From Muribaculaceae bacterium Zag1 (GTDB taxonomy: Bacteria; Bacteroidota; Bacteroidia; Bacteroidales; Muribaculaceae): 50,431 nt of DNA. Of this stretch, positions 50,003 to 50,431 are shown one piece after another. Location: contig NWBJ01000067.1 in assembly GCA_002633115.1 (NCBI GenBank), positions 1-50,431 on the forward strand, read 5' to 3'. Each line of letters opens with the position of its first letter. The stretch's first letter is position 1. A program made the translations under genes and the position numbers. A model generated the notes under the pieces. That model was not told the origin of the DNA and searched no databases. It saw only the letters and a program-made list of their open reading frames with translations.

Positions 50003-50182
50003 TCACCCCCTCAAAAATTTGTCACTTCTACGTAAATCCGCTGAATCTGTGAGTCTAATTTCCTCCTCAAACCTCTGGGCCGAGAGTCCAGTCAATTCTG
50101 GAGAAGAATGTATTGGTATTGCCATGATAGTATCAAATTTTGAAATGCCTTAACAGTTAATCTTTTCAATCAAAGCTGAGAG

Positions 50183-50431
50183 TCAGTTGTGTATCTCTGA
50201 GTAGGTGTAATTACACATGGGGGTTGACATCAATTTGCGGGCAATTCGAGTACGGTGGCATTGAGATGGATCGTGCTCGAAACAAGTGAGGGCGATGCGG
50301 TCGTCCCATTGCAATAGCAAGTATAGTTGATTCAAGGCATTCCTCTCCTTGACCAATACCGTAGCCTCATATTCCTCAAACAAACGGTCATAATCCTCCT
50401 GACAGTACAAAATCATAACTCCGCTCCTCCA
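50183..50431 (-). CDS. DUF488-family protein, C-terminal part, running off the window
   Basis: The frame is open from the window edge to the stop at 50183; an internal ATG lies at 50414-50416. RIALTCFEHDPSQCHRTRIARKL is the C-terminal signature of DUF488 (LxCFExDPxxCHR), and YDRLFEEYEATVL is the preceding helix. The N-terminal half expected for DUF488 must lie outside. DUF488 proteins are uncharacterised, with a conserved Cys-His motif that may bind metal. The gap 50007-50182 shows nothing else. Confidence 0.7.
   Translation of the reverse strand, partial: WRSGVMILYCQEDYDRLFEEYEATVLVKERNALNQLYLLLQWDDRIALTCFEHDPSQCHRTRIARKLMSTPMCNYTYSEIHN

Overview
The window looks like a chromosomal segment of a gut-type Bacteroidales, most likely Muribaculaceae or a close relative (inference). 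The reasons are -7 boxes of the Bacteroidetes form TAnnTTTG close to many starts, almost no Shine-Dalgarno signals, a TonB-dependent receptor with a carboxypeptidase-like N-terminal domain, a Por/T9SS-type C-terminal sorting domain, a membrane-anchored MurF-like ligase beside Ddl, and an Rpn-type nuclease start. No tRNA, rRNA or CRISPR array was seen.

Layout. 0-41.6 kb is mostly housekeeping: a hydrolase-degenerate RelA/SpoT protein with a lipoprotein behind it; LolE/FtsX permease, RsfS and FtsH; GalE and a sugar nucleotidyltransferase; a GH13 lipoprotein; a glyoxalase-like metallo-hydrolase; a small outer-membrane barrel; a T9SS cargo protein with an unusual acidic repeat insert; a TraB/GumN protein; a five-gene ABC/GntR operon whose first permease has a frameshift; PrmC-RecX; an OmpA-like protein; a TonB receptor; a CbbX-like AAA+ protein; MltF; a beta-helix carbohydrate-binding secreted pair; Ddl and MurF; an MFS exporter; TrmH, RadA and YihY; RidA; and a CDF metal transporter.

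41.6-50.4 kb is accessory. It holds long repeat-filled gaps, a promoter-terminator unit with no gene (candidate small RNA), an XRE regulator with a 12-base homopolymer in its coding sequence, a Ser-His type S26 peptidase, a 491-residue protein joining a degenerate tyrosine-recombinase-like region to a NusG/UpxY-like antiterminator, a three-gene glycosyltransferase operon with 4-base overlaps, and remnants or small genes (Rpn tail, two DUF3791-like, a DUF488 fragment).

The most unusual signals are three. First, the recombinase-like/NusG fusion (43692-45167), which has its own well-formed promoter and faces the glycosyltransferase operon. Second, heptanucleotide arrays anchored on stop codons: at several unrelated genes the first unit AAGTAAT supplies the last lysine codon and the stop. 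The largest array, behind ddl, is 29 units in perfect register built from only two heptamers. Third, families of nested palindromic nonamer elements in the gaps, several centred on a CCATCCGGATGG-like core. All domain calls come from reading the translations; no database search was run.
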